NCBI GenBank assembly: GCA_044449065.1
Contig: JBIOHP010000004.1
Coordinates: 1-64,000, forward strand
Length of the DNA stretch: 64,000 nt
From: JBIOHP01 sp044449065
GTDB taxonomy: Bacteria; Bacteroidota; Ignavibacteria; UBA10030; SZUA-254
Reading direction: 5' to 3'
This document shows, one piece after another, positions 63,256-64,000 of this stretch (position 1 is the first letter of the stretch; each line of letters opens with the position of its first letter). The position numbers and the translations under genes were made by a program. The notes under the pieces are model-generated. The model made no database searches. It saw only the letters and a program-made list of their open reading frames with translations, and had not been told where the DNA came from.

Positions 63256-64000
63256 ATGAAACAATGCATGGTAATCGTTATGCTCTTGGTTGCTGCGGGA
63301 TGGTTTTTACCGCTTCAAGCGCAGCAAAAATCTATCACCGCCTCCGATAGAACCGCCGTCAGTATCACCGTGTACAATCAGGATCTCTCGTTAATCAGGG
63401 AAGAACGAACGATTGATCTCCAAAAAGGATTATCAACGGTCATCATTCCTGATATTCCCGCTACTATCGATGGAACGTCGCTTCATTTTTCCAGTCTCAC
63501 AAATCCCACAGGGGTGAGTGTGCTGGAACAGAATTACCAGTACGATCTCGTGAGCCAGGATAAACTTCTTGGAAAATATATCGGCAAAGAGGTGGAGTTT
63601 GTGCGTGTGAACGACGAAACCAAGAAAGAATATACCGATAAAGGGATATTGCTTACGTCATTCAATCCCGGCCTTATTGCCAGAATAAACGGAAAAATTG
63701 AAATAAACCCGATTGGGCGGCTTGTTCTACCGAGTCTACCCGAAGGGCTTATACTTAAACCACGTCTCGAATGGCTCGTTTCATCTACCGAAGGAGGCAA
63801 ACAAAATACCGAAATCAGTTATCTTGCAGGGCAGATCTCCTGGAACTGCAACTATGTTGTTTTGCTGAACAAAGACGACAACCAACTCGGTCTTACCGGA
63901 TGGGTGACGTTAGTGAATAATTCCGGGACGTCTTTCAGCGATGCGGCGCTTAAACTTGTTGCAGGAGATGTAAATATGGTCCGGCAAAATTTCCGGACAG
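63256..64000 (+). CDS. DUF4139-like secreted protein (partial, runs off the window)
   Basis: Open from the ATG at 63256 to the window end without a stop, 248 codons seen. The start is supported by AAAGGG about 8 nt upstream. A signal peptide (MKQCMVIVMLLVAAGWFLPLQAQ) is followed by SITVYNQDLSLIREERTIDL, PATIDGTSLHFSSL, and ISWNCNYVVLLNKDDNQLGLTGWVTLVNNSGT, which match the DUF4139 (mucoidy-inhibitor-like) family of secreted beta-rich proteins with no established role. The C-terminal part is missing. The 216-bp gap upstream shows no clear features. Confidence 0.8.
   Translation, partial: MKQCMVIVMLLVAAGWFLPLQAQQKSITASDRTAVSITVYNQDLSLIREERTIDLQKGLSTVIIPDIPATIDGTSLHFSSLTNPTGVSVLEQNYQYDLVSQDKLLGKYIGKEVEFVRVNDETKKEYTDKGILLTSFNPGLIARINGKIEINPIGRLVLPSLPEGLILKPRLEWLVSSTEGGKQNTEISYLAGQISWNCNYVVLLNKDDNQLGLTGWVTLVNNSGTSFSDAALKLVAGDVNMVRQNFRT

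Overview
The window looks like chromosome from a Gram-negative member of the Bacteroidota/Ignavibacteriota/Chlorobiota group. Three things point there: type IX-style C-terminal sorting domains (motif NYPNPFNP) on secreted proteins, a TonB-dependent receptor with a carboxypeptidase-regulatory-like N-terminus, and several genes without a clear Shine-Dalgarno site. Most of the window has moderate GC and consists of ordinary metabolic and surface-protein genes. No tRNA, rRNA, CRISPR array, integrase or intact insertion sequence was seen.

Layout. 90-4666 (minus) is an RbsABC-type sugar ABC importer with two permeases; a palindromic repeat lies between the binding-protein and ATPase genes. 4903-7407 is a membrane PDZ/GAF/SpoIIE-type phosphatase. 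7447-12091 (minus) is a visibly AT-rich, translationally coupled three-gene cassette: a DNA methyltransferase, a protein kinase fused to an ORC/CDC6-like ATPase, and a protein that looks like two CARF-like Rossmann units. This is the best candidate for an undescribed system, probably defence. 12237-21102 holds a cyclase, two amidohydrolase genes with degenerate domains, a cysteine-cluster protein and a GH36 alpha-galactosidase with a GH2-like domain. 21184-29191 holds a FISUMP-domain protein, a PhzF-like enzyme, a REP-like repeat cluster, an ATP-grasp protein followed by glgC and glgA, and a DEAD-box helicase.

29230-44466 holds a TonB receptor and lipoprotein, a small plus-strand run (TPR-like protein, EamA transporter, SpoU methyltransferase, hydrolase, redoxin), pyruvate kinase, a sirtuin coupled to a penicillin acylase, and three surface proteins. 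44741-47374 is an AAA+ ATPase/VWA-domain pair. 47660-50644 encodes a GH8-GH16 fusion with a sorting domain. 50796-57394 runs hisA-like, PfkB kinase, dapB-dapA-dapD, an RmlD-like reductase and serS. 57494-61081 encodes two ABC exporter half-transporters whose motif deviations fit a heterodimer with one degenerate ATP site. The end holds a STAS-like protein with an apparent ATT start, a secreted protein whose sorting domain is cut by a stop codon, and a DUF4139-like gene that runs off the window.

How the parts relate. Lysine/diaminopimelate synthesis (dapB-A-D), glycogen synthesis (glgC-glgA) and carbohydrate uptake and degradation (ABC importer, GH36, GH8-GH16) describe a heterotroph that uses polysaccharides and stores glucan. 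The AT-rich cassette is unrelated in composition to its neighbours and was probably acquired.
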